A stretch of 64,000 bases of DNA from Paratinospora sagittata (taxonomy: Eukaryota > Streptophyta > Magnoliopsida > Ranunculales > Menispermaceae). Shown in pieces: positions 26,801-36,756 of the stretch; the first letter of the stretch is position 1, and each line of letters begins with the position of its first letter. A program made the position numbers and the translations under genes. The DNA is taken from contig CM069599.1 of NCBI GenBank assembly GCA_035771175.1, positions 36,147,707-36,211,706 on the forward strand, written 5' to 3'. The notes under the pieces were generated by a model. It had not been told where the DNA came from. It was given only the letters and a program-made list of their open reading frames with translations, and did not search any database.

Positions 26801-28938
26801 ATCTTTAACATGAAATAGAAGGAAGACCTTGACCCTTTCTTACCCATTCATAGGCACACCCTTAGAACGCTAAATTTTCTTTACGGCCTTAATTTTCTTA
26901 AAGATTAGAAACTGGTATTCAATCTGCTGAATTATGAGATACCTTTGAAGTTGAAGTTGTCTTTCATTTAGATTTTCAAGTTCAGCATCTTAATGCTTAG
27001 AAGTCTTTATTACAACATTGTAGTTTGTAGAATTTTCAAAACTATAGTTAAAATGACAAGTAACTGTACGAGTAAATTAAGTCATTTGTTTAACTTTTAG
27101 GTAAGCTGCTTGGCTAGGCATGATAAACCATCTAGTTATCGCCTTAAGAGCTTTATACTGCTGATAGAAATAAATTTTCATCTATCTTAGATGAATAGAC
27201 TGACACACTCTCAATGGATAGTTTTATCCTTATATTTGAAGATGTTTGCTCCCCAAGTCTTTCACCTTCCACATTAAATTGAGAGGCCCATGTGGTTTTT
27301 TTAAAGTTCTTTGAGGCAGTCAGTCAAACTTGTAGTCCTACTCTGTTGCTTTCCTTTTTTTTTTCTTTTTTTTTCTCTCTCTTTGGCTTTGTTGCTTTCA
27401 TAGTGGATGTCTAGTCTTATTTATTTCCCACTTGGTTATTTCCTCAGTGAGCGGCTTATTACAAATGCCATGTGGAGAAACATAGTCATACAGGTTTTAA
27501 CATTTTTCTCATGTCATAAACTATTAGGCAATCCAGCTAATTGCCCGTTGCATTGTCAATGACATTTTCTGGGTGGTTACAGGCTCTGTATCAAGTATCA
27601 GTCCTCCTTGTGCTTAACTTCTGGGGTGGAGGTATTCTGCATTTGATGCATGACCATATTGACCATCCTAACAAAGTGAAGAACACCTTGATATTCAACA
27701 CATTTATCCTTTGTCAAGTAAGTCTTTCAACCGACAATTAGAAGTGGAAAAGAATAAAAAGTATAAAAAGAAAAAATTGATTCACTTGTTACTTTTAGAT
27801 TGCAAGGGGGGTTGTGCTTCTCCTACCTGATTAATAGTATTAAGGGTATTCAACTCAATAAAGCCTTTTTCCAATTACATGGGGTAGGCTATTTGAATTT
27901 GCTTCTTTCCCTCCACTATATCAAGAGCTAAGTTGATGATTATATTGCAATTATTTGTATCTTTCTTAATTATCTCTATCAAGTTATTTTAAGTCTTCCT
28001 CTATCTCTATCATTGCCGTTTATTGTCAATAACCAGCTTCTCTGATGGTCTTCATTGTATGTGTCTTACTATCTTAATCGGTTCTTTCTCATGTAATCTC
28101 CAACTGGGGCTACTCTTACCATTTCTTGAAAAAATATTCTCTTTTCTAGTTTTATTTTTCAAAGTTTCACCAGATGCTCAGCTTCACATTTGCATTTTTG
28201 TTACACTTAATTGTTTTTTTATTACATTTTGTTCTATTAAGCATGGTTGCTACTAATAGCATTAAGATATGATCCAAAAATAAAAATAAAAACAGTAAAT
28301 GGTAACTTAACTTGCAGAGCTTTCCTCGCAGCTTGCGCTAATACCGGTTGAAAATTCTGGCAAAGACCAGAAAGTTGTCACCTATGATAAAATTGACCAA
28401 TTTAATGTGCAGGTATTCAATGAATTCAATGCTCGAAAGCCAGATGAAATGAATGTCTTTCGTGGCATCACAAAGAACCACTTTTTCATAGGTATAGTTA
28501 TAATCACTCTAGTACTGCAGGTAAGAAAACATTTCAGTTAAGCAAATATTCAATGCTAGGCATTTCTTTTACAAAAAATATAAGATTGCTTCTTTTTTGT
28601 CTACAGTTCATTATCATTGAGTTTCTAGGAAAGTTTACTTCAACAGTACAACTCAACTGGAAACAGTGGCTTTTTTCCATTTGTATCAGTTTTCTCAGGT
28701 TTTGTTCTATTACTTGTGTCAGTTTATAAATTTCACTTTCATCCTTTGTTATGATGTTGTTTTTTTTAATTACTATCTTTCCTTTGAATGATATAGCTGG
28801 CCACTGGCTGCTCTTGGAAAGCTCATACCTGTCCCTGAGACTCCCTTTGGTGAATATGTCAAGTATTTAGTTCACTTGTATCGGACTCATCACAGTCAGC
28901 GGCATTCAGGTCCCATCCTCCCAGTTCAGTCACACTAA
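2804..28938 (+). CDS. ACA: Autoinhibited (P2B-type) Ca2+-transporting ATPase, ACA8/9/10-like, 5' partial, 22 exons
   Basis: Exons: 2804-2887, 2973-3055, 3156-3264, 3365-3420, 3526-3568, 3649-3732, 4298-4435, 8119-8181, 8269-8367, 13159-13269, 13812-13982, 15759-15818, 19910-20074, 21176-21292, 21946-22044, 26283-26420, 26504-26604, 27448-27493, 27583-27717, 28413-28520, 28607-28698, 28797-28938. Together they give 2244 nt, 747 codons plus TAA, with all phases matching and GT/AG borders. Known role of the family: calmodulin-activated Ca2+ export at plasma membrane or endomembranes. The product begins at [10 protein letters not shown] near the end of the actuator domain. It continues through TM3-TM4, the phosphorylation site [19 protein letters not shown], the nucleotide-binding KGAAE, DPCRPG, MITGDN, the hinge GDGPNDAP and TM5-TM10, ending [11 protein letters not shown] plus a short tail. 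N-terminal exons are upstream of the window. Oddities: PEGLP reads PEELP, CSDKTGT reads CGDKTGT, GDGTNDAP reads GDGPNDAP, and LIMDTLGAL reads LIMNILGVL. Family identity is certain; pump activity is doubtful. Confidence 0.94.
3877..3902 (+). repeat. Run of 26 G in a Ca2+-ATPase intron
   Basis: An uninterrupted G26 tract follows a short GT repeat in the intron between the exons ending at 3732 and starting at 4298. It could form G-quadruplex structures in DNA or nascent RNA. Exact length in a homopolymer may be an assembly artefact. Confidence 0.9.
5690..6960 (-). mobile_element. RTE-type LINE fragment (reverse transcriptase remnants)
   Basis: On the - strand, a 76-codon frame at 6139-6369 reads [15 protein letters not shown], then [11 protein letters not shown] and FRYLGSII, which is the RTE reverse transcriptase C-terminal signature. 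Further right, decayed pieces read like KDMYDGV and an FADD-type catalytic motif followed by LIDET (about 6650-6700 and 6400-6430). The active-site stretch seems to occur twice, so part may be tandemly duplicated. The left end (about 5715) has the sequence CTCAACAAAGCCTTTTCCCA, the complement of the usual RTE 3' end. The fragment is heavily mutated and inactive. Confidence 0.75.
7070..7712. repeat. Dispersed repeat with GGCG-rich ends in Ca2+-ATPase intron
   Basis: Both ends are unusually rich in AGGCG and GGCGCA words (7082-7145 and 7555-7705), while the middle is AT-rich. A middle segment (about 7306-7370) recurs near 44305-44370 in the intron of the ubiquitin-like gene A, so this is a dispersed repeat. 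The ends may form an imperfect inverted repeat (CAAGGT). A non-autonomous DNA transposon is possible but not proven. Confidence 0.4.
8465..8650 (+). mobile_element. Au-like SINE
   Basis: The sequence follows the plant Au SINE. The tRNA-like head is TAGCACAACAATGTGTTGCT, then a degenerate B box (GGATTTGAATC), the conserved body GGGTAAGGTTGTCTATACTG and ACCATGCCCAAACTCTGCAG, and an end in GCCC plus a T run. It lies in a Ca2+-ATPase intron. It is diverged from the consensus as I remember it; no search was run. Confidence 0.75.
8891..9574 (-). mobile_element. LINE (L1-type), 3' segment of the outer nested element
   Basis: Read on the - strand this is the 3' end of a [13 protein letters not shown] leads into the zinc-knuckle-like region [17 protein letters not shown], then [19 protein letters not shown] and SISDWLLN, and finally an A-rich tail (T run at 8892-8900 on +). 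It is separated from the rest of the same element (10761 to about 12850) by a second LINE inserted at 9588-10760. Joining across the insertion restores the LINE reading order. Confidence 0.85.
9588..10760 (+). mobile_element. LINE (L1-type), 5'-truncated copy nested in another LINE
   Basis: This + strand LINE 3' piece carries SRYGQL, then [16 protein letters not shown] and [14 protein letters not shown], then the zinc-knuckle end [20 protein letters not shown] and SISNWLLN with stop at 10558-10560. A 3' UTR of about 180 bp and an A-rich tail (10741-10760) follow. It is flanked by a perfect 13-bp target duplication TGAGTATAGCAAG at 9575-9587 and 10761-10773. One copy of this 13-mer belongs to the outer LINE on the opposite strand. 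Frames are broken, so it is inactive. Confidence 0.9.
10761..12850 (-). mobile_element. LINE (L1-type), 5' segment of the outer nested element (reverse transcriptase)
   Basis: On the - strand, reading right to left, this holds the LINE reverse transcriptase. At 12289-12807: [20 protein letters not shown] and LKDFRPISL. At 11524-12198: [34 protein letters not shown], the catalytic MQYVDD motif and KYLGLPLGG. At 10903-11514: [18 protein letters not shown] and [15 protein letters not shown]. Frames are broken near 11515 and 12200-12290. The element then continues at 9574 beyond the nested LINE. The 5' end near 12850 is a truncation; no flanking target duplication was identified. Confidence 0.88.
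13487..13643 (+). mobile_element. Probable tRNA-derived SINE
   Basis: A short unit has a tRNA-like head (GGGTGCAAGTGCACTTACCC), a B-box-like GAGTTTGAGACAC, a body with TGGGGGGATGTAAGTCCCCA and an A-rich 3' end. It lies in the intron after the exon ending at 13269. Its architecture resembles the unit at 15277-15445, but the family is not recognised. Confidence 0.5.
15277..15445 (+). mobile_element. tRNA-derived SINE
   Basis: The head GGTTGCCAGAGTGGCTCGGG matches a tRNA A-box region. CACGAGTTCGACTCTCC carries a good RNA polymerase III B box. A body of about 80 bp follows and then an A-rich tail (CAAAAAACAAAAAAAAAA). It could be transcribed by RNA polymerase III. It is not an intact tRNA gene because the acceptor stem halves do not close. 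It lies in the Ca2+-ATPase intron between 13982 and 15759. Confidence 0.65.
16288..17808 (-). mobile_element. LINE (L1-type), 5'-truncated, with 16-bp target duplication
   Basis: The - strand reads the LINE C-terminus. At 16428-16784 it has [20 protein letters not shown] and [20 protein letters not shown]. Upstream pieces around 17500-17760 match the [22 protein letters not shown] region. The 3' tail is the T run at 16279-16291. The flanks ACTTGCATTTTTTTTT at 16272-16287 and 17809-17824 form a 16-bp target duplication. The frame is broken between 16784 and 17500. It sits in the large intron between exons ending 15818 and starting 19910. Confidence 0.82.
18001..19160 (-). mobile_element. Decayed copia fragment: gag and 5' flank
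   Basis: On the - strand, 18486-18686 reads [17 protein letters not shown]. 18029-18271 reads [40 protein letters not shown] and [20 protein letters not shown], a copia gag (UBN2-type) signature, with the in-between part in another frame at 18313-18513. The region 18690-19160 would be the leader and LTR side of the element but has no second copy to confirm it. No pol is seen. Confidence 0.7.
20160..20605 (+). mobile_element. RTE-type LINE 3' fragment
   Basis: Read on +, it has decayed RTE C-terminal sequence: a piece like [20 protein letters not shown], then [20 protein letters not shown], followed by the typical RTE 3' end GGGAAAGGCTTTGTTGGGTT near 20538-20557. There are many stops. It lies in the intron after the exon ending at 20074. 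Confidence 0.72.
22211..22625 (+). repeat. Tandem duplication, unit about 206 bp, in a Ca2+-ATPase intron
   Basis: Two adjacent copies start with AAATCTTGAATGACTGATGG at 22211 (first copy) and 22417 (second copy) and differ by a few substitutions and small indels. No coding content is seen. Confidence 0.85.
23583..23945. mobile_element. Possible MITE with imperfect terminal inverted repeats
   Basis: The left end GTTGTTAGAATTGTGAT and the right end ATCACG-like GATTCACGATTTTGACAACA are imperfect inverted complements. The interior is AT-rich with many GAATC and GATTC words and no coding potential. The target duplication was not determined. Confidence 0.4.
24315..24870 (-). mobile_element. Copia fragment: 3' LTR and end of pol
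   Basis: 24315-24643 looks like a 3' LTR on the - strand, with TGTTAG at the left end and TTAACA at the right. The adjacent polypurine tract complement CTCCCACTTGAAG follows, then decayed RNase H end sequence ([15 protein letters not shown] on -, about 24835-24870). It is joined directly to a foreign LTR at about 24876, so most of the element was deleted. Confidence 0.65.
24876..25142 (-). repeat. Isolated LTR of the 29335-40798 copia family
   Basis: This about 267-bp stretch is closely similar to the LTRs at 29335-29600 and 40525-40798. Shared stretches include GAATTCTTCTTATTCGTGAT and GTTCACTGTATAGTAACTTT. It lies between the pol end and the gag of another copia element. The flanks do not form a target duplication, which indicates a deletion at the junction. 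Confidence 0.8.
25143..25885 (-). pseudogene. Copia gag remnant
   Basis: The - strand reads, starting at about 25880, [20 protein letters not shown] and [20 protein letters not shown], then [13 protein letters not shown], then an RSKSKN-rich stretch and a truncated zinc knuckle CWNCGK next to the LTR. Several stops interrupt it. It probably belongs to the same element as the pol end at 24645-24870, with a large internal deletion. Confidence 0.72.
27840..28270 (-). mobile_element. RTE-type LINE 3' fragment
   Basis: It starts with CAACTCAATAAAGCCTTTTT and continues with ACATGGGGTAGGCTATTTGA, the complement of the RTE 3' end. It is similar over about 400 bp to the left part of the fragment at 5690-6960. 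There is no open coding. It sits in the intron before the exon starting at 28413. Confidence 0.65.
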
Positions 28939-29062
28939 TTGTGTTCTTTGACAAGAACGTGAATCCGTTAGGCTATAAATCAGGTCCCATCAGCCAGTTC
29001 GGGTGCTGTTTGTGTTCTTCAATGAGCAGGTGATTCAGTTTTGCTACAAATCACTGAATTCT
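28914..29062 (+). repeat. Imperfect tandem duplication across the Ca2+-ATPase stop codon
   Basis: The segment beginning TTCAGGTCCCATC (about 28914) recurs as ATCAGGTCCCATC (about 28980), each followed by CAGTTC and GTGTTCTT words. The first copy contains the end of the reading frame and the TAA at 28936-28938. A possible splice donor (CAG/GTCCCA) lies in it, so the C-terminus could vary. Confidence 0.6.
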
Positions 29063-29334
29063 ATGGCTGGTTGAACAGAGAACATTAACAGTTTTTTTTT
29101 TTTTCTTTTTTTTTTTTTGCTTCTGCAGGTTATTCTGACCATGTAAAGCCTCATCATTTCTAAACTATCAAGTTAGAGAAAACAAACCACGTGCTACTTC
29201 ATCATCCGAAGATCTCTCTGCAATTAACCTGATGTGTTTTAATTTTAGTTTTTTTTTTTTTTTTTAACTATGTATGTCAACGTAATTATTGATTCACCAT
29301 GTTATAGTTATTGATGTTGTAAACATGTAAGTGT
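28939..29334 (+). other. 3' untranslated region of the Ca2+-ATPase gene and intergenic sequence
   Basis: It contains T-rich tracts (29092-29120, 29248-29265) and the duplicated segment after the stop. The 3' end of the transcript cannot be placed exactly. The copia LTR starts at 29335. Confidence 0.5.
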
Positions 29335-29600
29335 TGTAAAATAAAATAATAAAGAGACAGATATAACATGATTCGGCTCTATGGCCTACGTCCACGAGAG
29401 AAAAGAGGAGAATTTTTTTTATTCGTGATGATACTTCAATGGAGGAATACTAAATAGACTTACAGAATTGTTTACTGTATAGTGACTTTTACAATTTCAG
29501 TATCTTTTAGATATGGTAACTCCTAAAAATAATTTTTTTCTCTAAATAGTAACACCATAAATGGCAACGCAATCTTCCAGATTTTTTTTCCTCCGTAACA
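29335..29600 (-). repeat. 3' LTR of the - strand copia element
   Basis: Bounded by TGTAAAAT (left) and CCGTAACA (right) on +, that is TGTTACGG...ATTTTACA on -. It is 266 bp long and similar to the LTR starting at 40525. Confidence 0.88.
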
Positions 29601-29609
29601 CTCCCCGTC

Positions 29610-31560
29610 AAGCTGGTGAATAAATATTTATTATTTTCAGCTTGGTCATATTTGCTTGGAATGCAATATGGCTTAATTCTTTAGTGAGCACATCAGCAAG
29701 TTAATTATTGGTAGACACATGTAGAGTACAGATTAACCTATTATCAAGTTTTTCTTTAATGAAGTGTATCAATTTCGATATGCTTGGTTCGATTATGTTG
29801 AACTGGGTTATGAGCAATGTTTATTGTAGACTTATTGTTACAATAGAGTCTCATAGGGTCATCCTAGTGTATTTTCAAATTTGTCAAAATTATATGCAAT
29901 CATAATAGCTCACAAACCACTTGTGTCATTGCTCGAAATTTTGCTTCAGTACTAGATCTGGCCATAACATTCTATTTTTTACTTCGTCACGTCACAAAAT
30001 TTTTACCAAGAAACATACAATATACAGTAGTTGATCTTCTATCAACTACTGAACCAGCATAGTCAGTGTCCGTATATGCTTCAAGAACTATTCTTGGGTG
30101 TCGTTTAAATAAGATGTCCTGTCCTGGAGTCCTTTTAAGATATTGTAAGACACGGTTAATTGCTTACAAATGAATATCTTTAGGGTTGTGCATGAATTGA
30201 CTGATTACACTTACTGCATATGCATTATCAGGTCTCGTGTGAGAGAGATAAATGAGTGTCCCTACTAGTCTTTGACACATTTCCTTATTGACAGTAGGTG
30301 CTTCTTCATCTTCTCCAAGCTTATGATTGAGATCCATAGGTGTGGTTACTGGTTTGCATGCTAACTTTTTTGTTTCTTTAAGGAGATTTGTGATGTACTT
30401 CTGTTGAGAAATAAAGATCCCTTATTTGAAATGTGCTACTTTAATTCCAAGAAAGTACTTCAACCATCTTAGATCCTTGATCTCGAATTTTTTGGCCAAA
30501 GATTGTTTCAGGCGTTGTTTCTCATGCTCATCATTTTCAGTTATAATAATGTCATCTACATATACTAAGAACGTTGTAACTACCCTTGATGTTGAGTGCT
30601 TAATGAATAATGTCTGATCTCCTTGGCTCTGCTTATATCCCTTCTTTTTTATTACTCTGGCGAAGCAACTAAACCATGCTCTTGGAGATTGTTTAAGTCC
30701 GTACAAGGCCTTTTTCAGTTTGCACACTTTACCAGTGGTTATCATCTTTCAAATCCAAAAGCAACCTCCATATAGATATCTTCTTCTAGTTCTCTGTGAA
30801 GAAAAGTATTTTTCACATCAAATTGTTGTAAATCTCAGTCGTAGTTGGCAACTAAAGAGAGCAATACTCGAACCATGTTCATCTTGACAACAGGTGCAAA
30901 TGTCTCCAAATAGTCCACACCATATGTCTGAGTGTACCTTTTCGCTACTAATCTTGCCTTGTATCTCTCTAGTGACCCATCTGTCCTGTACTTAACAGTA
31001 TAAACCCATTTTCACCCCACATGTTTCTTTCCGGCAGGTAAATCAACTAACTCTCATGTTGCATTTTTTTCTAGGGCCTCCATTTTCACATTCATAGCTT
31101 GTTTCCAATCTTTATTAGATAAAGCCTCGGATACTGATGTAGGAGTTTTGATATTGTTCAAACTGGTAAGAAAACTCTTATGGGTTGGTAAAAACTTCTC
31201 AAAGGAAACAACATGAGATAGTGGATACAAAGGATGCTTGGTGCATTCCCTAGTTCCCTTTCTAATGGCAATGGGTAAATCACTGTCAGGTTTAGAGGCT
31301 AAAAGATCATTGTTAGTTTCAGTGATTAATGGAATTTGTAAGGAGGGTTCAAAACATGTTATCTCATTTGCAGGACTTGGTTTAGATTCTTGAACTTGCA
31401 TCGGTTTAGGGACTGCAGCTTTCTTCCTTGAGTACGTTTGTCCAGTCATTCGATCCATAGGTTCATCATTTTGGTTATCAATGGGTTCAAAGAGGATAGG
31501 AGAAGGGTCAAAAAATCAAACAGACTCTGATCCTTGTCTTCTATAATGACGCTCTGTCCC
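29610..31560 (-). pseudogene. copia pol remnant: reverse transcriptase and RNase H
   Basis: On -: the linker and start of RT (31054-31458) reads DLPIAIRKGTRECTKHPLYP and EALSNKDWKQAMNVKMEALE. The RT core (30422-30745) reads KVCKLKKALYGLKQSPRAWF, QTLFIKHST, the catalytic VYVDD motif and KYFLGIKV. A decayed RNase H end near 29640-29700 still reads LADVLTKEL. Stops and frameshifts separate these blocks. The RT resembles that of the element at 1-2336, so they are probably related lineages. Confidence 0.88.
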
Positions 31561-31611
31561 TGAAGAGAATGAGCAGAAAAATATGGCTCATGTTCACAAA
31601 AAGTGACATCG

Positions 31612-33725
31612 TATAACACCCCGTAAATTTAATTAAATACATACGTTGACGTACACGTATATCGAGATGTATAATACACGTATTTGATACATATGAGCTA
31701 AATATACGCTTGTATGAAATACATGCTATACTTAAGGAACGTGAGCAAATAAATATGTTGATTGAGTGTATGAAGAAGAAGAACGAATAAAAAGATAAAA
31801 TAAAATAAAATAATAAACAGTATTTGAATAGTAAGTTTACTGTTCATCAAATAGTATCGTGAATAGTACTCAGAAGAAGACAAAAAAAAATAAAAAAATA
31901 AAATAAAAATGAAATAAAAAAAATAAAAAGGAAAGAAGTTGCTAGAATGCAACGAAAAAAGAAGAGAAGAAGCAGAGAGAGAAGAAGGAATCGCCGGTTT
32001 TGCGGCCAAATTTGACGTGTCGGTAAGTTATTTTTGTTATTTTTCGTCTTAAAATTACTATCTAAGCTAGATGTAATCTTTCTAGCGGACTAATTTTAGC
32101 TATGAGAGCCGTTTTACGGCGTTTTGACAAATTGGAGTTTTGACCCCAACGTGAATGAAAACTCGCTAGGAAGGTAGAAAAACACTCCCTGGATTGTCGG
32201 GACTCCGAATCTGTGGTTAGATTCTATTTCATGCGTTTTGGAGACCGTTTGACACTTTTAATACAATTTACATCTTTCGGATGAATAGTAATAAATAGTG
32301 AACAGTGCACAGTGAATAGTGAAGAGCGTATAGTGAAACGGTGCATAGTGAATAGTGAACATTGATCAGTGATGTGAATAGTACTGTGCACAGTGATGTG
32401 ACCAGTGACGTGAACCCAATGAAACCCCAGTTTGGGATCATAGAATCGTGAAGTACTGAATTCCGGACGTTAGAACATGATATTTGGATATGCTTTGATT
32501 GTTTTAGTAACTAAGTAGATGGTGTCGTGAATTGGACATCTATTTTCACTATATTTTCTTGTGGAAATATCTAGATTGACCACAGAAACGATTTAGTAGG
32601 TCTTCAACGCGGCTTATGAGTCCTAAATGGATTTATTATTCGTGTTTTGAAGTGAGTTGAGACATTAAAAATGTAAATAAATATGAATACAAGAAATTGA
32701 ATTATGGAGTAATTGTGACAGATTAAATTAGTTGGATTTAACTTGGAGCTGGACTCGAAAGCGACGATGATTGGGTTTAAGTTGAACGTGTTGTACTGTG
32801 AGTATAGTTTTCTTGATTTGGTTCTTGGATGACATTGTACACATATAAAATGTTTGATTGTATGCTTGGTATATTTATATATAATGCATTGAGTTTTATG
32901 GATCACGCAAACTGATTTTAGCAATTGGAGTTTGTAATGATGAGGTTTTGCGAGTCCTCATTGTCATTTCGTTAGGCGCTAGACCCGGATGAGGTTTTGC
33001 GAGTCCTCATTGTAAGTAGGTCTGTCCTAACAAGGGTTGGGATCCTTGAAATGACTGTTAATTGGGTAATGAGAGGTTGTGGCTACCTTGTAACGGCCAT
33101 ACAAGGGTTAGACCCGCTCTTTTGCCTTGCGGAGGAGGGAGATTGTGCATTGTGTTATTGAAAATCATGCAATTTATGTTGTTGACATGTATAATATATT
33201 CGTTGAACGATGCATGTGTTGCATAAGTGTTTGAAATGATTTTAAATGTCATATTTCTTTAAATGTATATAATTGTCATCTCAAGAACTATATTCACTGA
33301 GCTGTTGTTTGCTCACCCCATTTCCTCCAATATTTCAGGTATTGAGTCGAAGGGAAAAGGCACATCCGTGAGTGATAATCACGTGAGCCTTCGTCTGGTA
33401 TGTGCATGTATGCTTGGAGGAAATAACTTTTGTTATTTTGATATGTATACTTATCACACATTATATATATCTATGTATTATCATCTAGATGGGATGTGTG
33501 GGCATATATAGCTTAATATAGTGGATGATGAATGAATGAGAGGAGTATAGAGATCTATGTTGGATTTGATTTGTGGTATATTAGGAAAAAAATTATGTAC
33601 ATGTTGGAAAAGATTGTGAGACTACGTGAAGGCTGACAGTGTATTATATACTATATATGGGTATGTACAGTGTATCGTACACTGTGCCGGTCATGACGTC
33701 AGCCTACGTCAGGGGCGTCGTGACA
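31612..33725 (+). mobile_element. Solo LTR 1 (long LTR family, Ty3/gypsy-like ends)
   Basis: 2114 bp, starting TATAACACCCCGTAA (first G mutated to A compared with its relatives' TGTAAC) and ending GGGGCGTCGTGACA. The perfect 5-bp target duplication CATCG is at 31607-31611 and 33726-33730. It interrupts the copia pol between integrase and RT. Inside are runs of GTGAATAGT-like short repeats (about 32283-32405), an 8-bp hairpin near 33666-33684 and TGACGTCA near the end. No coding region is seen. The gypsy assignment rests only on the type of ends. Confidence 0.88.
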
Positions 33726-33730
33726 CATCG

Positions 33731-34821
33731 GCAGAGACGAAGAATTTCTTTGATGGCGGACGATAACATTTATATCCCTTTTGAGTGGAAGAGTATCCTA
33801 CAAAGACACTTGAGAGCTCTGGGGTCCAACTTCCCCCTGTTAGGTTGGTGAACATGGACAAATGATACACACTCAAATATTTTAGGTATAAAATTATTGG
33901 AGATTTTGAGCTTAGGGTAAAATTTTCAAAGCTTTTCCATAGAACTTTTGAAACCAAGGGTCCGGGATGGTATGCGGTTAATAAGGTGTGTTGCAGTAAG
34001 GACAACTTTCCCCCAATATGACTTAGGCATATTATTCTGAAATAAAAAGGCTCGGGTTGTATCAAGTAGGTAGCCGTTTTCTTTCAGCAACTCCATTTTG
34101 TTGTGGGGTGTGAACACAGGATGATTCATAAGGATCCCCTCGTTTTGGAAGTAATTAGTCAAGGCTAGATTAAAATAGTCTCTTGATTGTCAGATCGAAA
34201 ATCTCTTGATTTTTGCAACAAATTGTGTGTGTATCATGTTATGAAAGGTAGGAAGAACAAAGCTCACATCGGATTTTTGTTTCAGTAAGAATATCCACGA
34301 GACTCTAGTACAGTCATCAATGAAAGACACAAACCATCGTGCTCTAGAAATATTAGGTATTGGAGAGGGACCCCAAATATCACTATGAATGAGATCAAAA
34401 GAATCTAAACTTCTTTCATTACTAAGTGGAAAAGATATACGTTTGTATTTTGCTAGTTCACACACGTAACAATGAAAATCTTTAACATCTAGAGATTTAA
34501 ACAAAACAGGAAACATGATTTTAAGGGTTTGAAAAGAAGGATGGCCAAGGCGGCGATGATGAATCCATAACTTTTTTTTATTGAAAAAATTGTGCTCGGA
34601 GAGAAATGAAGTGTTACTCTTGATAGGATGTACTGGTGTCTCGAGGTAATACAACCTGTCCTGTTCCTTAGCACATCCAATCATCGTCCCCAAGTCTTGA
34701 TCCTGAAGTACACAGTAAGTTGGGAAAAAGGTTATATTACAACTCCGATCATGGGTTCTTTTTTAATAGAGATAACATTGGTAGATAGTTTAGGTACATG
34801 AACAACATTTTTGAATGTAAG
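33731..34821 (-). pseudogene. copia integrase remnant
   Basis: On -: 34190-34693 reads KKLWIHHRRLGHPSFQTLK (gag-pre-integrase HH), CYVCELAKYKR (CC of the zinc finger), DLIHSDIWGPSP (first catalytic Asp) and FVSFIDDCTRVSWIFLL. The block 33926-34162 reads AFLFQNNMPKSYWGKVVLTA and THLINRIPSRTL. The stretch 33709-34065 holds the integrase C-terminal part in another frame. It is cut on both sides by solo LTRs and frameshifted. Confidence 0.85.
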
Positions 34822-36756
34822 TGTAACACCCCGTAATTTTCATTAAATACATGCGTTGAAGGACACGTATATCGGAATGTAAAATACACATATTTTATAC
34901 GTAAGAGCTAAATATACATGTGTGTGATTGAGGGTATGAAGAAAAACGAATAAAAAGATAAAATAAAAGAAAATAATGAACAGTAAGTTTACTGTTCATT
35001 ACATAGTATCACGAATATTATTGAATAGTAAGTTTACTGTTTATCAAATAGTATATGAATAAAATACCAATAATAAAAAAATAAAAAAAAATAAAATACT
35101 ATCTAAATTAACCGACGTTTCCAGAGAGGGAAAGAGAAGAAGCAGAGACGAGAAGAAGAAGAAAAAAAAGAGGAACGCTGATTTTCGTCAAATTCGGCTT
35201 CGCGGTAAGTGATTTTCACTCTTTTTTTTCGTGAAATTACTATCTAAGCTAGATGTAAACTTTCTAGCGGAGTAATTTTGACTGTAGGAGCCGTTTTACG
35301 GCGTTTTGACAAATTGGGGTTTTGACCCCAACATGAATCAAAACCGGCTAGGAAGGTAGAAAAACACTCCCCGGACTGTCGGGACTCCGAATCTGTGGTT
35401 AGATTCGATTTCATGAGTTTTGGCGACCGTTTGACAATTTTAATACAATTTACATCTTTCGGATGAATAGTGAATAGTATACAGTGTGCAGTAAATATGG
35501 CACAGTGAATAGTGAATAGTTACGTAAATAGTGAATAATGCACAGTGCACAGTGCACTGTGAATAGTGAACATTGATCAGTGATGTGAATAGTACCGTGC
35601 ACAGTGATGTGAACCCAATGAAACCCCAGTTTGAGATCATAGAATCGTGAAGAACTGAATTCCGGACGTTAGAACATGATATGTAGATATGCTTTGATAG
35701 TGTTAGTAACTACGTAGATGGTGTCGTGAAAAGATGATTTGGACATTTTTCACTATTCTTTCTCGTGGAAATATCTAGATTGACCACAGAAACGAGATAA
35801 CTACTTCTGAGTCCTAAATGAATTTATTATTCGTGATTTGAAGTGAGTTGAGAAATATAAATATGAAGACATGAAATTGAATTATGGAGTGATTGTGCCA
35901 GGTTAAATTAGTTGGATTTAACTTGGAACTGGACTCGAAAGCGACGATGATTGAGTTTAAGTGGAACGTGTTGTATCGTGAGTATAGTTTTCTTGATTTG
36001 GTTCTTGTATGACATTGTACGCATATAAAATGTTTGATTGTATGCATGTTATATTTATATATAATGCATTGAGTTTTATGGAACATGCAAACTGATTTTA
36101 GCAATTGGAGTTTGTAATGATGAGGTTTTGCGAGTCCTCATTGTCATTTTGTTAGGCACTAGACCCGGATGAGGTTTTGCGAGTCCTAATTGTCAGTAGG
36201 TCTGTCCTAACAAGGGTTGGGATCTTTGAAATAATTTTAAATGTCATATTTCTCTAAATGTATATAATTGTCATCTCAAGAACTATATTCACTGAGCTGT
36301 TGTTTGCTCATCCTATTTCCTCCAATCTTTCAGGTATTGATTCGAAGGGAAAAAGAACTTGTCTGGTATGTGTATGTATGCTTAGAGGAAATAGATTATA
36401 TTTATGTTATTTTGATATGTATAATTATCACACATTATATATATGTAATATCATCTAGATGGGTTGTGTGGTAATATTATATGCGGAAATGAGATGATCA
36501 TAGATATTTATCAAGTGAGAATTTAATTTGTGGAATGACTGGAATGAATGTGAGTGGAATGATCATCTATATATATATATATTTGATTTGATTTGATTTG
36601 TGGTATATATTAATGAAAAAAAAATTTGTACATTTTTGGGAGTTTTGTGAGAGTACGTGAAGGCTTACAGTGTATTATATATTGTATATGGGTATGTACA
36701 GTGTATAGTACGCTGTGCCGGTCATGACGTCAGCCTACGTCAGGGGCGTCGTGACA
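34822..36756 (+). mobile_element. Solo LTR 2 (same family as solo LTR 1)
   Basis: 1935 bp, TGTAACACCCCGTAA to GGGGCGTCGTGACA, with the perfect target duplication GTAAG at 34817-34821 and 36757-36761. It is collinear with solo LTR 1, with a deletion relative to it near 36235, where the GAGGTTTTGCGAGTCCT region is followed early by the downstream part. It contains the palindrome CACAGTGCACTGTG near 35545. It interrupts copia between protease and integrase. Confidence 0.9.
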
